64,000 nt of DNA, taken from the NCBI RefSeq assembly GCF_902497875.1, contig NZ_CABVHY010000017.1, positions 88,480 to 152,479 of the forward strand, written 5' to 3'. The stretch comes from Pseudomonas fluorescens (GTDB lineage: Bacteria > Pseudomonadota > Gammaproteobacteria > Pseudomonadales > Pseudomonadaceae). A model generated the notes under the pieces. The model had not been told where the DNA came from. It worked only from the letters and a program-made list of their open reading frames with translations, and did not search any database. How positions within the stretch are numbered: the first letter of the stretch is position 1; every line of letters begins with the position of its first letter. Both the position numbers and the translations under genes were made by a program. This document shows, piece by piece, positions 16,506 to 25,489 of the stretch.

Positions 16506-18055
16506 GGGATATCCCTAGGCGCTGCTTCATTGAGCAGCGCATCACGTTTTTGGTAGCCGGCAAACGCGGCAGCAAGCAGTTCGTCCTGGGTCCAGCTGTC
16601 GCGCTCGAAGGTTTCGATCAAACGCCCGGCGGAAAGTACAGCAATCCGGTCGCAGATCAGCATCAACTCGCGCAGATCGCTGGAAACCACCACCAATGCC
16701 TTGCCCTGACGAGTCAATTCGCCCAGCAAGCCATAGATATCGAATTTGGCGCCGACGTCGATTCCCCGGGTCGGCTCGTCGAACAGCAGCACCGAACAAT
16801 CGCGCTCAAGCCAGCGACCGATTACCACCTTCTGCTGATTACCACCCGACAGCTCGGACACCAGCTGCGCCGGGCCCGAACTGCGAATGCGCATGGCATT
16901 GATCTGCCGCTGGGCCAGGGCCGACTCGTCGGCACCGTTGACGATGCCGCCGCTGGAAATCACCGGCATGTTGCCCAGGGCGATATTGGCACTGATCGAC
17001 TGAGTCAGCAGCAGGCCTTCACCCTTGCGATCTTCAGTGATCAAGGCAATCCCGTGCCCGACCGCGTCGGCTGGCGAGCGGATGTTCACTACCTGTGCCG
17101 GCGAACCCAGCGCGACGCTGCCGCTGTCTGCCGTGTCGGCACCGAAGATCAGGCGCAACAGCTCGGTGCGCCCCGCCCCGATCAACCCGGAAATACCAAA
17201 GATCTCGCCGCTGCGCACCTCGAAGGAGACGTCGAGGACCTTGTCGGAACGGCTGAGTCCTTTGACCGACAAGGCCGTAGCGCCGATCTGCCGTGGCCCC
17301 AGGTCGATGTGTTCGCCCAGCTCGCGGCCGACCATCAGGTTGACCAGTTGCTCACTGTTGTAATTGGCCATCGGCTCGATGCAGACCAGACAACCGTCTC
17401 GCAGCACGGCAATGCGCTGGGCGACACGGGCCAGTTCTTCCAGGCGATGGGAGATGTAAATGATCGCCACCCCACGCGCTTGCAGGCGGGTGATCTGCTC
17501 GAAGAGCATTTCGACCTCGCGGGCAGTGAGCATCGCGGTCGGCTCGTCGAGGATCAATACATGGCAATCGCCAATCAGGTTGCGGGCGATCTCGACCATC
17601 TGCTGGTGACCGATGCCCAGCTCACCGACCAAGGTGTCCGGATCGATCGCATCCAGCCCGACCTGAGCCATCGCTTCAATGGCCGCCTTGCGCAATTGCT
17701 TGCGACTGATCCAGCCGCCATGGCTGGGCAGATTGTCGAGAAACAGGTTTTCGGCGACGGACAAGGTCGGCAGCAGGTTGAGTTCCTGCATGACCATGCG
17801 GATCCCCAGGTCTTCGGCCTGCGTGCGGCTACCGGGACGGTAATCCTGCCCCTGGAACTGCATCTGACCGGTGGTCGGCGTGACCAGGCCGCCGATGATT
17901 TTCGACAGGGTACTTTTGCCTGCGCCGTTTTCACCGGTCAGCGCCAGCACTTCACCACGCATCAACGTCAGGTCGATGCCGGTGAGCACCGGCTGAGCAT
18001 AGGTCTTGCCGATACCGCTGACCGAGAGGACCGCGTTCGGGGCGAAAACTGACAT
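16502..18055 (-). CDS. rbsA: Ribose ABC transporter ATP-binding protein
   Basis: A 517-residue double ATPase. The N-terminal half has Walker A GENGAGKSTL and Walker B VLILDEPTA. The C-terminal half has the degenerate GLIGAGRTELLR, an LSGGNQQK signature and LLFDEPTRG, the usual asymmetric pattern of sugar ABC ATPases. It lies between rbsB and rbsC, powering ribose import. Confidence 0.96.
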   Translation of the reverse strand: MSVFAPNAVLSVSGIGKTYAQPVLTGIDLTLMRGEVLALTGENGAGKSTLSKIIGGLVTPTTGQMQFQGQDYRPGSRTQAEDLGIRMVMQELNLLPTLSVAENLFLDNLPSHGGWISRKQLRKAAIEAMAQVGLDAIDPDTLVGELGIGHQQMVEIARNLIGDCHVLILDEPTAMLTAREVEMLFEQITRLQARGVAIIYISHRLEELARVAQRIAVLRDGCLVCIEPMANYNSEQLVNLMVGRELGEHIDLGPRQIGATALSVKGLSRSDKVLDVSFEVRSGEIFGISGLIGAGRTELLRLIFGADTADSGSVALGSPAQVVNIRSPADAVGHGIALITEDRKGEGLLLTQSISANIALGNMPVISSGGIVNGADESALAQRQINAMRIRSSGPAQLVSELSGGNQQKVVIGRWLERDCSVLLFDEPTRGIDVGAKFDIYGLLGELTRQGKALVVVSSDLRELMLICDRIAVLSAGRLIETFERDSWTQDELLAAAFAGYQKRDALLNEAAPRDIP

Positions 18056-18112
18056 AAGAAACTCTCCATGCGCCCGCCCGTATGAGCGAGCGCCAGTGTG
18101 CCGCCAGAATAG

Positions 18113-19069
18113 CTACTGGGTGACCAGTTCCACCGGAGTTTCGATCACGCCATTGCTGCCGCCTTCGACCTTCTCACCCTTCAAGATCTTTAGCGCGGTT
18201 TCGATGCCGAATACCGCCTGTTTGGCAGCAAACTGATCTGCGGTCGCCAGGACACGGCCGTCTTTGAGCATCGGCTTGATCGCGTTGATGTTGTCGTAAC
18301 CGACCACCTGGACCTTGCCCGCCTTGCCGGCTGCGCGCACCGCGGAAACAGCGCCGACTGCCATGCTGTCATTGCCGGCCAGGAGCGCTTTGAGGTTCGG
18401 GTATTCGCTCAGCATCGACGAGGCGACCTGGTTACCTTTGTTGATTTCCCAGTCACCGGATTGCAGGGACACGACCTTGATCTGTGCCGCCTCCATCGCA
18501 TCCTTGAAGCCGGCGGTGCGCGCCTGGGCATTGGTGGTGGTGGAGACACCTTCGATGATGCCGACTTCGTCACCGGCCTTCAGCTCCTTGGCCAGATACT
18601 CACCGACCAGACGGGCACCCTTGCGGTTATCCGGCCCTACAAACGGGACGCTGATGTTTTTGCTTTTGACCACCGCCGGGTCCAGTTGGTTATCGATGTT
18701 GATCACCGTGATACCGGCGTCGACCGCCTTCTTGATCACCGGCACCATGGCTTTGGAATCGGCCGGTGCGATGATCAGCGCGTTGACCTTCGAAACGATC
18801 ATCTGCTCGACGATGCGAATCTGGTTGGCGGTGTCCGTTTCATCCTTGATCCCGTTGGAAATCAAATCGAAGTCTGCGGAGTGCTCTTTCTGGTAGGCCT
18901 TGGCGCCATCTTCCATGGTCAGGAAGAATTCATTGGCCAAGGATTTCATGACCAGGGCGACTTTGGGTTTTTCCGGCGTTTCGGCGAAGGCCGAGGAAAA
19001 CGGCAGCGCGGCGGTTGCGCCTGCGAGCATAGCGACAGCGAGAAGACGTCCAGCGAATGGCAGCTTCAT
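18113..19069 (-). CDS. rbsB: Ribose-binding periplasmic protein
   Basis: A 318-residue substrate-binding protein with a signal peptide (cleavage near SSAFA-ET). The mature part is a type I sugar-binding fold: ALVMKSLANEFF, the QIRIVEQMI helix, IDNQLDP and GYDNINAIKPM are family positions. It is first in the operon, consistent with its high required level. AGGAG-like GGAGTG lies before the ATG at 19069. Confidence 0.95.
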   Translation of the reverse strand: MKLPFAGRLLAVAMLAGATAALPFSSAFAETPEKPKVALVMKSLANEFFLTMEDGAKAYQKEHSADFDLISNGIKDETDTANQIRIVEQMIVSKVNALIIAPADSKAMVPVIKKAVDAGITVINIDNQLDPAVVKSKNISVPFVGPDNRKGARLVGEYLAKELKAGDEVGIIEGVSTTTNAQARTAGFKDAMEAAQIKVVSLQSGDWEINKGNQVASSMLSEYPNLKALLAGNDSMAVGAVSAVRAAGKAGKVQVVGYDNINAIKPMLKDGRVLATADQFAAKQAVFGIETALKILKGEKVEGGSNGVIETPVELVTQ

Positions 19070-19553
19070 GGGTTCACTCCGTTCTTATGATTATTTGTGA
19101 GCAACGATAGCGGGTGAAACAAAGATTTCCGGGTCTGGCGAGACAAGCCCTCGCGAAACACTCGCAAACGTTTGCGTAGACCAAACTATGGGAATCCCGT
19201 CGGCATTTGTCAACGACCAGAAAATGCCTTTGACCTCCTGTGCGTCAGACGCGCTGATACAAAGGATTTCAGTTTCCTCCCCAAGCAGGACATGCAGGTT
19301 TTTTACGTAGGACTTCTTCGGACAACCGAACACCAAACTTCCCTATCGTCGGAAAACCGGACACAAACTCACACAACAAAATGGGACAATCAATAAATAA
19401 TGTTACAAATCAGATAGTTATAATATTTTTCTCGACCCGCTGCGAATGGTACAGATCCTGCTCCTCTCCAGTCCCCCACGGCATTCAGATCTGCCTGGGG
19501 TGTTTCTAGATGAACTTGCATCAGCACCATCATTACAACTAGAGAGAAAAATA
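19070..19553. other. Divergent rbsB-ansB intergenic region
   Basis: This 484-bp stretch holds the rbs promoter and operator (19163-19176) and the asparaginase leader. An AT-rich part at 19337-19435 includes TATAAT at 19419-19424, a candidate -10 box for the asparaginase gene with no clear -35. Two ORFs crossing it overlap the operator and are not credible. Confidence 0.5.
19163..19176. promoter_or_regulatory. LacI-type operator upstream of rbsB (likely RbsR site)
   Basis: CGCAAACGTTTGCG is a perfect 14-bp palindrome with the central CG of LacI/GalR-family operators, 94 bp upstream of rbsB. Binding by RbsR is inferred from the single LacI-type repressor in the operon. Confidence 0.8.
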
Positions 19554-20642
19554 ATGAAATCTGCCTTCAACACCTTTGTTCCGGGCGCTTTGGCCCTCCT
19601 GCTGCTCCTCCCTGCCACCCTGCAAGCAAAAGAAGTCGAAACCCAACAGAAGCTGGCTAACGTGGTGATCCTCGCTACTGGCGGAACTATCGCCGGCGCG
19701 GGTGCCAGCGCCGCGAACAGCGCCACGTATCAAGCGGCCAAAGTCGGTATCGAGCAGTTGATCGCCGGTGTGCCCGAGCTGAGCCAGTTGGCGAATGTGC
19801 GTGGCGAACAGGTCATGCAGATCGCGTCCGAAAGCATCACCAACGACAACCTGCTGCAACTGGGTCGCCGCGTCGCCGAACTGGCCGACAGCAAAGACGT
19901 CGATGGCATCGTCATCACCCACGGCACCGACACCCTGGAAGAAACCGCTTACTTCCTCAACCTGGTGGAAAAAACCGACAAGCCGATCATCGTCGTCGGC
20001 TCGATGCGTCCAGGTACCGCGATGTCTGCTGACGGCATGCTCAACCTGTACAACGCCGTCGCTGTCGCCAGCAGCAAGGACGCTCGCGGCAAAGGCGTAC
20101 TGGTGACCATGAACGACGAAATTCAGTCGGGTCGTGATGTCAGCAAAATGATCAACATCAAGACCGAAGCCTTCAAAAGCGCCTGGGGCCCGCTGGGCAT
20201 GGTGGTCGAAGGCAAATCCTACTGGTTCCGCCTGCCGGCCAAGCGTCACACCATGGATTCGGAATTCGACATCAAAACCATCAAGAGCCTGCCTGACGTC
20301 GGAATCGCTTACTCCTACGGCAATGTCAGCGACACCGCGTACAAGTCCCTGGCTCAATCCGGCGCCAAAGCCATCATCCACGCCGGCACTGGTAACGGTT
20401 CCGTTTCTTCGCGCGTGGTTCCAGCCTTGCAGGCGCTGCGCAAGGATGGCGTGCAGATCATCCGTTCGTCCCACGTCAATGCCGGTGGTTTTGTCCTGCG
20501 CAACGCAGAACAGCCTGACGACAAATACGATTGGGTCGTGGCCAATGACCTGAACCCGCAAAAAGCCCGGATCCTGGCGATGGTCGCGCTAACCAAGACC
20601 CAGGACAGCAAAGAACTGCAACGCATGTTCTGGGAATATTGA
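19554..20642 (+). CDS. ansB: Periplasmic type II glutaminase-asparaginase
   Basis: A 362-residue enzyme that hydrolyses asparagine and, in Pseudomonas relatives, glutamine to the acid and ammonia in the periplasm. A signal peptide (hydrophobic LALLLLLPATLQA, cleavage before KE) precedes the catalytic TGGTIAG threonine loop near residue 45 and the second signature HGTDTLEETA with its Thr-Asp pair. The length matches Pseudomonas glutaminase-asparaginase. I chose the ATG at 19554, preceded by GAGAGAAAA, because it begins the signal peptide. The gene is divergent from rbsB. Confidence 0.95.
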   Translation: MKSAFNTFVPGALALLLLLPATLQAKEVETQQKLANVVILATGGTIAGAGASAANSATYQAAKVGIEQLIAGVPELSQLANVRGEQVMQIASESITNDNLLQLGRRVAELADSKDVDGIVITHGTDTLEETAYFLNLVEKTDKPIIVVGSMRPGTAMSADGMLNLYNAVAVASSKDARGKGVLVTMNDEIQSGRDVSKMINIKTEAFKSAWGPLGMVVEGKSYWFRLPAKRHTMDSEFDIKTIKSLPDVGIAYSYGNVSDTAYKSLAQSGAKAIIHAGTGNGSVSSRVVPALQALRKDGVQIIRSSHVNAGGFVLRNAEQPDDKYDWVVANDLNPQKARILAMVALTKTQDSKELQRMFWEY

Positions 20643-20685
20643 TTCAGCCCTCGCCCGGTCTTGTCTGACCGGGTAACGGTAACGA

Positions 20686-20709
20686 CCACTCGCCAGCGCT
20701 GGCGAGTGG
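20686..20709. repeat. Perfect 24-bp palindrome after ansB
   Basis: The two halves CCACTCGCCAGC and GCTGGCGAGTGG meet with no spacer, 43 bases after the ansB stop. There is no T-run, so it may be a weak terminator, an mRNA-stabilising hairpin, or a protein-binding site. Confidence 0.7.
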
Positions 20710-20863
20710 CTCTGCAACAGGCTTCTCGTCCCGCCCCATCCCTGGCCACTGCAACTCCCACGGCCGTAAAAAAAGTCCCCACTGCCTACACCAAACCGGA
20801 TAAATCGCTGTCAGAAGAACTTCTTGAATTTTAAGCAGTTGCGAAATTGCCTACAGTTAAATA

Positions 20864-20879
20864 CTGTATGCACGTACAG
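20864..20879 (+). promoter_or_regulatory. LexA (SOS) box upstream of DUF1654 gene and endA
   Basis: CTGTATGCACGTACAG fits the gamma-proteobacterial LexA consensus (CTG, ten bases, CAG, with TAT and TA shoulders). It lies 18 bases before the GTG start at 20898, in operator position. Confidence 0.8.
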
Positions 20880-20897
20880 CTTAATAAGGAATCCTCC

Positions 20898-21149
20898 GTG
20901 GCCATTACCTCAGCAGCAGCGACTACCCCTCCAGGCTCTTATGAACGCCTCGGTTTGCGCGTTCAGAAAATCATCAATTCTCCCAACGCACAGAAGGCCA
21001 AAGCCGCATTGATCTTTCGGCTCCCGGACGAACCGGTGGACGAGTGGGAGCAACTGTTGGAGGAAATCGCCGAGAACGACAACGTCACCCTCGCCTACCG
21101 CGACGATGGTGGGGTGCAAATTTTCTGGGTCGTGCCGAAGGAAGATTGA
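20898..21149 (+). CDS. DUF1654-family protein (SOS-box gene)
   Basis: An 83-residue soluble protein of the DUF1654 family seen in pseudomonads (SYERLGLRVQKIIN, WEQLLEEIAENDNV, IFWVVP at the end). I chose the GTG at 20898, which has AAGGA 7 bases upstream. The upstream ATG at 20868 lies inside the LexA box and cannot be the usual start. Its function is unknown to me; the SOS box and the endonuclease gene 4 bases downstream point to a role in DNA damage or DNA turnover. Confidence 0.88.
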   Translation: MAITSAAATTPPGSYERLGLRVQKIINSPNAQKAKAALIFRLPDEPVDEWEQLLEEIAENDNVTLAYRDDGGVQIFWVVPKED

Positions 21150-21153
21150 CTCA

Positions 21154-21843
21154 ATGCTTGTTCGTCTACTTGTCCTGGTCTTTTTCCTCGGCGCCTTGAG
21201 TGCCCAGGCCGCCGCCCCACGCACCTTCAACGAAGCCAAGAAAGTCGCCTGGAAGCTGTATGCACCGCAATCCACCGAGTTCTACTGCGGCTGCAAATAC
21301 ACCGGCAACCGAGTCGACCTCGCTGCCTGTGGATATGTACCGCGCAAGAACGCCAACCGCGCGGCACGCATCGAGTGGGAGCATATTGTCCCTGCCTGGC
21401 ATATTGGTCATCAACGCCAATGCTGGCAAGACGGTGGCCGCAAGAACTGCACCCGCAACGATCCGACCTACCAGCGTGCCGAGGCGGACCTGCACAACCT
21501 GGTGCCGAGCATCGGCGAAGTGAATGGGGATCGAAGCAACTTCAGTTTTGGCTGGCTTCCCGTGCAACCCGGGCAGTACGGCTCGTGCCTGACCCAGGTC
21601 GATTTCAAGGCCAGGAAGGTCATGCCCCGCCCATCCATTCGCGGCATGATCGCCCGTACCTACTTCTACATGAGCAAACAGTACAACTTGCGTCTGTCGA
21701 AACAGGACCGCCAACTCTACGAAGCCTGGAGTAAAACCTATCCGGTGCAGAACTGGGAACGCCAACGCAATCAAAGCGTGGCGTGCGTGATGGGGCGAGG
21801 CAACGAGTTCGTCGGGCCGGTGGATTTGAAAGCCTGCGGTTGA
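21154..21843 (+). CDS. endA: Endonuclease I, exported
   Basis: A 229-residue periplasmic or secreted nuclease of the Endonuclease I/Dns family that cuts double-stranded DNA without sequence preference. A signal peptide (VLVFFLGALSAQA-AA) precedes the beta-beta-metal core: IEWEHIVPAWHIG (catalytic His) and DLHNLVPSIGEVNGDRSN (metal-binding Asn). Several cysteines suggest disulfides, as in Vibrio Dns. The ATG at 21154 starts the signal peptide. It follows the DUF1654 gene by 4 bases, so both probably lie under the LexA box at 20864. Confidence 0.94.
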   Translation: MLVRLLVLVFFLGALSAQAAAPRTFNEAKKVAWKLYAPQSTEFYCGCKYTGNRVDLAACGYVPRKNANRAARIEWEHIVPAWHIGHQRQCWQDGGRKNCTRNDPTYQRAEADLHNLVPSIGEVNGDRSNFSFGWLPVQPGQYGSCLTQVDFKARKVMPRPSIRGMIARTYFYMSKQYNLRLSKQDRQLYEAWSKTYPVQNWERQRNQSVACVMGRGNEFVGPVDLKACG

Positions 21844-21852
21844 CCCATTGCT

Positions 21853-21901
21853 GAAACTGAAAAGGCCTCGGACACCACCGTCTCGAGGCCTTTTCAGTTT
21901 C
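21853..21901. terminator. Bidirectional terminator between endA and the SPOR lipoprotein gene
   Basis: A perfect 18-bp stem (21853-21870 with 21884-21901) around a 13-base loop, with A- and T-runs inside the stem ends. It separates two convergent genes. Confidence 0.9.
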
Positions 21902-21921
21902 CAACGTGCCGGGGCAACGGA

Positions 21922-22293
21922 TCACTGAGCCGCTTGATGCTCGACCACCACTGACACGATATTACGTTTTTTCGCCCGGACCAGGCTCTCGGTCAGCTGT
22001 ACCTGCCTGGCCTCAGCTTCGGCCCTGGAACTGAAGGGGCCGATGAAAATCCGCTGTGTAGCGCCGTCCCTGATCACATTGGAAACGAAACCGTGTTCGA
22101 GCAACCAGCCGGTCAGATCGCTCACCGCCAGCAAGGTGTCACCCTTGACCTCGACATCCCACTGTGGCGCTGCCTCGGTCGCAGGAGTTTGCGCCGCGGG
22201 CGCCGACGACGATGCAACCTTGTGCTCCACATTGGTGCCTTCACCACACCCAGCCAGCACCAGCATCGCCATTCCCATCGCCAGTTTACGCAC
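21922..22293 (-). CDS. SPOR-domain lipoprotein
   Basis: A 123-residue lipoprotein. The lipobox MLVLAGC places lipidated Cys16 at the membrane, followed by an Ala/Pro-rich linker and a C-terminal SPOR-like fold (LTGWLLEHGFVSNVI, RIFIGPFSSRAEAEARQ). SPOR domains bind glycan strands lacking stem peptides, often at septa. It is monocistronic and convergent with endA. Confidence 0.85.
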   Translation of the reverse strand: MRKLAMGMAMLVLAGCGEGTNVEHKVASSSAPAAQTPATEAAPQWDVEVKGDTLLAVSDLTGWLLEHGFVSNVIRDGATQRIFIGPFSSRAEAEARQVQLTESLVRAKKRNIVSVVVEHQAAQ

Positions 22294-22541
22294 AGCCTTC
22301 CCCTCAAGAGTTCAAGCTGGCGATTTTACCACCCACGATAGATACGCGGCCCCGCAAACACGCTCTAAAATACGAGAATGATGTTTATCGGCTCTGTATA
22401 GTTGCACCTTGGGAATTAATAGCGCGGCTACGCGTCAGAAAGAGGCATCCACACTGTGTCACTTCGCAGTAATCTATACGTACCACCGACATCTGCATTG
22501 TCTGAATCAGGTACCCCTACCAAGCAATCAAGGAGAAGATC

Positions 22542-22736
22542 ATGCTGATACTCACCCGCAAAGTCGGTGAAAGCATAAACATCGGTGACGATATTACGAT
22601 CACCATTCTGGGCGTAAGCGGCCAACAAGTCAGGATTGGCATCAATGCCCCGAAAGACGTCGCTGTTCATCGCGAAGAAATCTATCAGCGTATCCAGGCA
22701 GGTTTGACTGCCCCGGACAAACGCGAGACGCCCTGA
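22542..22736 (+). CDS. csrA: CsrA/RsmA-family carbon storage regulator
   Basis: A 64-residue RNA-binding homodimer that represses or stabilises mRNAs at GGA motifs. The family start [18 protein letters not shown] and the RNA-contacting region [19 protein letters not shown] are intact. AAGGAG precedes the ATG at 22542. Pseudomonads have several paralogues (RsmA, RsmE and others); the sequence is close to a canonical RsmA/CsrA but I cannot tell which paralogue. Confidence 0.95.
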
Positions 22737-23127
22737 GCTTCGCCAGTAGCCAGCCTTTACTCCCACAGCAATGGCTGGCGAAAAACCTGTAAGCTCATTT
22801 GATTCGTCATGCTTGGATTTCAGCTATTCCCTTCTCCTTGGCCGCGGCGCAGGTCCAACTCGCCACCGCCAGCGCAACCCATTCAGTTCAGAACCTGCCA
22901 ATCAGAACGGGTATGCACGCTATCGACATAACCCTCCTCTGCGCCATGACAAAAAACGCTTGGGTCGATACTAGCAACGCCTCAGTGCCCCGAATGTCGG
23001 AAGTTTCCGAGTTTGATGACGGCAATCAGCCAAAATGTGGCCATACGCTGCGAGAGAGGGACTCCCATTTTTTTTGCTCGCGGGATAATCCGGTACTTGC
23101 ACACCTGCGAAGCCTCGCACCCCCACG
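22737..23127. other. Intergenic stretch after csrA
   Basis: This 391-bp stretch holds a GCCAGCC / GGCTGGC hairpin (about 22750-22779) without T-run. ORFs across it overlap each other and have no ribosome site or recognised motif. I see no further supported feature. Confidence 0.5.
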
Positions 23128-23583
23128 CTAACCGAACACCACCCCACGTGCCATGCCGCTTGCGGCTACGACCATCATGACCACCAGCAATGCCTCGATA
23201 TGGCTGATCCGGGCAAACAGTATCGCCCGCCCGGTATCGATCGCCATGCCTCGGCTCAAGGCGATCCGCCATTTGATCAGGCTGATCATCGGCGCAATCT
23301 CTAGCAACAGGATGAAAACAAACAAGGTCATCTTCAGATGAAACAGCGGTTGGTGCAGGTAATAGTCCGTACCCTTCTCATAACCGGCAAACGCCCGAAG
23401 GCCGCCCGTGAGCAGAAGCACCAGGGCCGAGATGCCCCATAAACTGTCCGCCAGCAAAACCCTGCGCAGTTGCCCGACGTCTTCTGTGATCCGGCGCAGC
23501 GCGGTACCCCGCGCAATGACCGACGCCAGCGCCAGGGCGAAGGCCAAGAGATGGATTGCCGCAAGAAACCAGTGCATGAGCAT
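23128..23583 (-). CDS. DUF2214-family inner-membrane protein
   Basis: A 151-residue membrane protein with four hydrophobic segments (residues about 4-22, 43-63, 82-102 and 125-147). The pattern MHWFLAAIHLLAF, then the RRVLLADSLWGISAL and HLKMTLFVFILLLEI segments, matches DUF2214. The start at 23583 (MLMHWF) has GGAG 10 bases upstream. The longer ORF upstream to 23733 overlaps the promoter side of the divergent serine hydrolase. Function unknown. Confidence 0.85.
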   Translation of the reverse strand: MLMHWFLAAIHLLAFALALASVIARGTALRRITEDVGQLRRVLLADSLWGISALVLLLTGGLRAFAGYEKGTDYYLHQPLFHLKMTLFVFILLLEIAPMISLIKWRIALSRGMAIDTGRAILFARISHIEALLVVMMVVAASGMARGVVFG

Positions 23584-23721
23584 CGACTTGAATCTCCGTT
23601 CAATGACGCAAGAAATAGGCCTGTCAGTAGTAGTCCATAACCCGCGACTTTGCGAAGCAGCCGTCAGGAGCTGATAGTCTGTTTCAAAACTCGACAAGCT
23701 CTCTCGAATGGAATCGACCCC

Positions 23722-25059
23722 ATGCCTGACCATCCCCGCTGCTCCAAACCCATCGCCAAGCGCACCGCTGCGCTACTGATCAGCCTGCTGGCATCGGCCA
23801 CCTGTGGCGCGGCGTCATCGACTTTCCCCGACTCCGCGGCCAGTGACCCGGAAAAGCTGGGCTGGATGGTGGGCTCCCCGCCTCCTGCCGAGCGGACCGT
23901 TCGATTTGAAGATGGCAGCTATTTCCAGTTCCCGGCCATGCGCTGGAGCGTCTCGAATTTTCGCCAGCTCATGCCCACGGTCAACGTCTCCCGTGGGTTG
24001 GGGTCACCCGTTGCATTGCCTCGGGCCCTGCGCAACGACCTGGATGAGGTCAGTTTCGTGCCGCTCGGCGCAACACAGTCGATGACCTGGAAACAATCCC
24101 TGGCCGCCACCTATACCGATGGGATCGTCGTCCTGCATCACGGCAGAATCGTCTATGAGCGCTACTTCGGCGTGCTCAAGGAGGACGGCCAGCACGCGGC
24201 AATGTCGGTGACCAAGTCGGTGATCGGCACGCTTGGGGCAACGTTGGTAGCCGAGGGGCGCATCGACGCCAGGCAGCGTGTTGATCATTACGTACCTGAA
24301 TTGGCCAGCTCCGCATTCGGCGACGCCAGCGTGCGCCAGGTTCTCGATATGACCACCGGGCTGAAATACAGCGAGGACTACGCCGACCCGAACGCCGAAG
24401 TCTGGGCTCATGCCAGAGCCGGAAGCCCGCTGCCGAAACCCAAGGACTACACCGGCCCTCGCAGCTACTACGAGTTTCTCCAGACAGTGCAGCTGCAAGG
24501 GCGACACGGCAACGCCTTCAGCTACAAGACAGTCAACACCGACGTGCTCGGCTGGGTGATCGCCAGGGCCACCGGCCGCAACGTCGCGCAGTTACTTTCA
24601 GAGCGCATCTGGAGTCGCCTTGGCGCTGAGCAGGATGCCTACTTCACCGTCGATTCGATCGGCACTCCGTTTGCCGGCGGAGGCCTGAATACCGGTCTGC
24701 GTGACCTGGCACGTTTTGCCGAGATGCTGCGCAACAACGGGCAATTCAATGGCCAGCAGATCGTTCCCAAGGCAGTGGTCGATGATATTCGCCACGGCGG
24801 TGACAAACAGGCATTTGCCCAGGCCGGTTACAACCTTTTGCAGGGCTGGAGCTATCGCTCGATGTGGTGGGTCACCGACAAGGAAGGTGGCGCCTTCATG
24901 GCTCGCGGCGTGCACGGGCAACGGATCTACATCGATCCGGAAGCCGAGCTGGTGATAGTTCGCTATGCCTCCCACCCGGTCGCCAGCAACTCGGCTAACG
25001 ATCCGGTTACGTTGCCGGCCTTTGATGCACTGGCCAGGCACCTGTTGGCCAAGCCTTGA
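23722..25059 (+). CDS. Serine hydrolase, beta-lactamase/penicillin-binding-like family
   Basis: A 445-residue exported protein. A signal peptide (LLISLLASATCGA) precedes the class C beta-lactamase-like fold: the SxxK nucleophile motif is SVTK in AMSVTKSVIGTLG (about residue 157), with the Tyr-containing second motif in FSYKTVNTDVLGW. RQVLDMTTGLKYSED and FAGGGLNTGLRDLARF are typical of the 'serine hydrolase' group. These enzymes are usually esterases or peptidases; the substrate cannot be read here. I chose the ATG at 23722 as the start of the signal peptide. Confidence 0.88.
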   Translation: MPDHPRCSKPIAKRTAALLISLLASATCGAASSTFPDSAASDPEKLGWMVGSPPPAERTVRFEDGSYFQFPAMRWSVSNFRQLMPTVNVSRGLGSPVALPRALRNDLDEVSFVPLGATQSMTWKQSLAATYTDGIVVLHHGRIVYERYFGVLKEDGQHAAMSVTKSVIGTLGATLVAEGRIDARQRVDHYVPELASSAFGDASVRQVLDMTTGLKYSEDYADPNAEVWAHARAGSPLPKPKDYTGPRSYYEFLQTVQLQGRHGNAFSYKTVNTDVLGWVIARATGRNVAQLLSERIWSRLGAEQDAYFTVDSIGTPFAGGGLNTGLRDLARFAEMLRNNGQFNGQQIVPKAVVDDIRHGGDKQAFAQAGYNLLQGWSYRSMWWVTDKEGGAFMARGVHGQRIYIDPEAELVIVRYASHPVASNSANDPVTLPAFDALARHLLAKP

Positions 25060-25253
25060 ACCAATGCCAGGGACTGCGGGTTGCATGAGCGATTGCGAAA
25101 TCCTCGCAACCCGATTTTATTCCATAAAAATCAAGATGTTAGCGATTCATCTTCGTAACATGATCCGCCCTTTCTCCGGCGTTCTACCGACCGAACCCTG
25201 AAAACCTCTACAGATCATCGCCTGCCATGACCGAATTGCCACCACTGTACTAC

Positions 25254-25269
25254 TGTATATATTTACAGT
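25254..25269 (+). promoter_or_regulatory. Perfect LexA (SOS) box
   Basis: CTGTATATATTTACAG matches the LexA consensus CTG-TATATATATA-CAG with one internal change. It lies 221 bases before the PL7 lyase ATG and 8 bases before a possible GTG at 25277. Confidence 0.85.
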
Positions 25270-25386
25270 ATATCTAGTGGGCACCCTCAATCTCGATGAA
25301 GACATCGACGACTGGCTCGGCATTTACACCCAGCTCGAAACCTGCAGACAACAAGGCAAAACCAGGAACCGATTCAGTCAGCATCA

Positions 25387-25415
25387 CCACTGCCCATTCA
25401 CCGAATGGGCAGTGG
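25387..25415. repeat. Perfect 13-bp hairpin in the PL7 leader
   Basis: CCACTGCCCATTC and GAATGGGCAGTGG flank a 3-base ACC loop. No T-run follows, so it is not a standard terminator. It could be a structural element in the SOS-driven leader or mark an old gene boundary. Confidence 0.75.
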
Positions 25416-25489
25416 GATGTAGGCCTGCATCAGACACCGATCGGGCTCAAAAAGAGCTGACTCATAAACTTCATGTCCAAGGAATTATC

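Larger units (their letters stand above)
25060..25489. other. Leader with SOS box and hairpin before the PL7 lyase
   Basis: This 430-bp stretch holds a perfect LexA box (25254-25269), a possible GTG start at 25277 giving about 50 codons in the same frame as the lyase, and a 13-bp hairpin at 25387-25415. The possible short ORF has no recognised motif and may be a decayed gene end or a non-coding leader. Confidence 0.55.

Noticed and set aside
14331..16556. 741-codon plus-strand frame opposite rbsR/rbsC
   Set aside because: Complement of two well-identified genes; no ribosome site or motif.
19091..19336. 81-codon minus-strand frame upstream of rbsB
   Set aside because: It covers the LacI-type operator and the rbs promoter and has no recognised motif.
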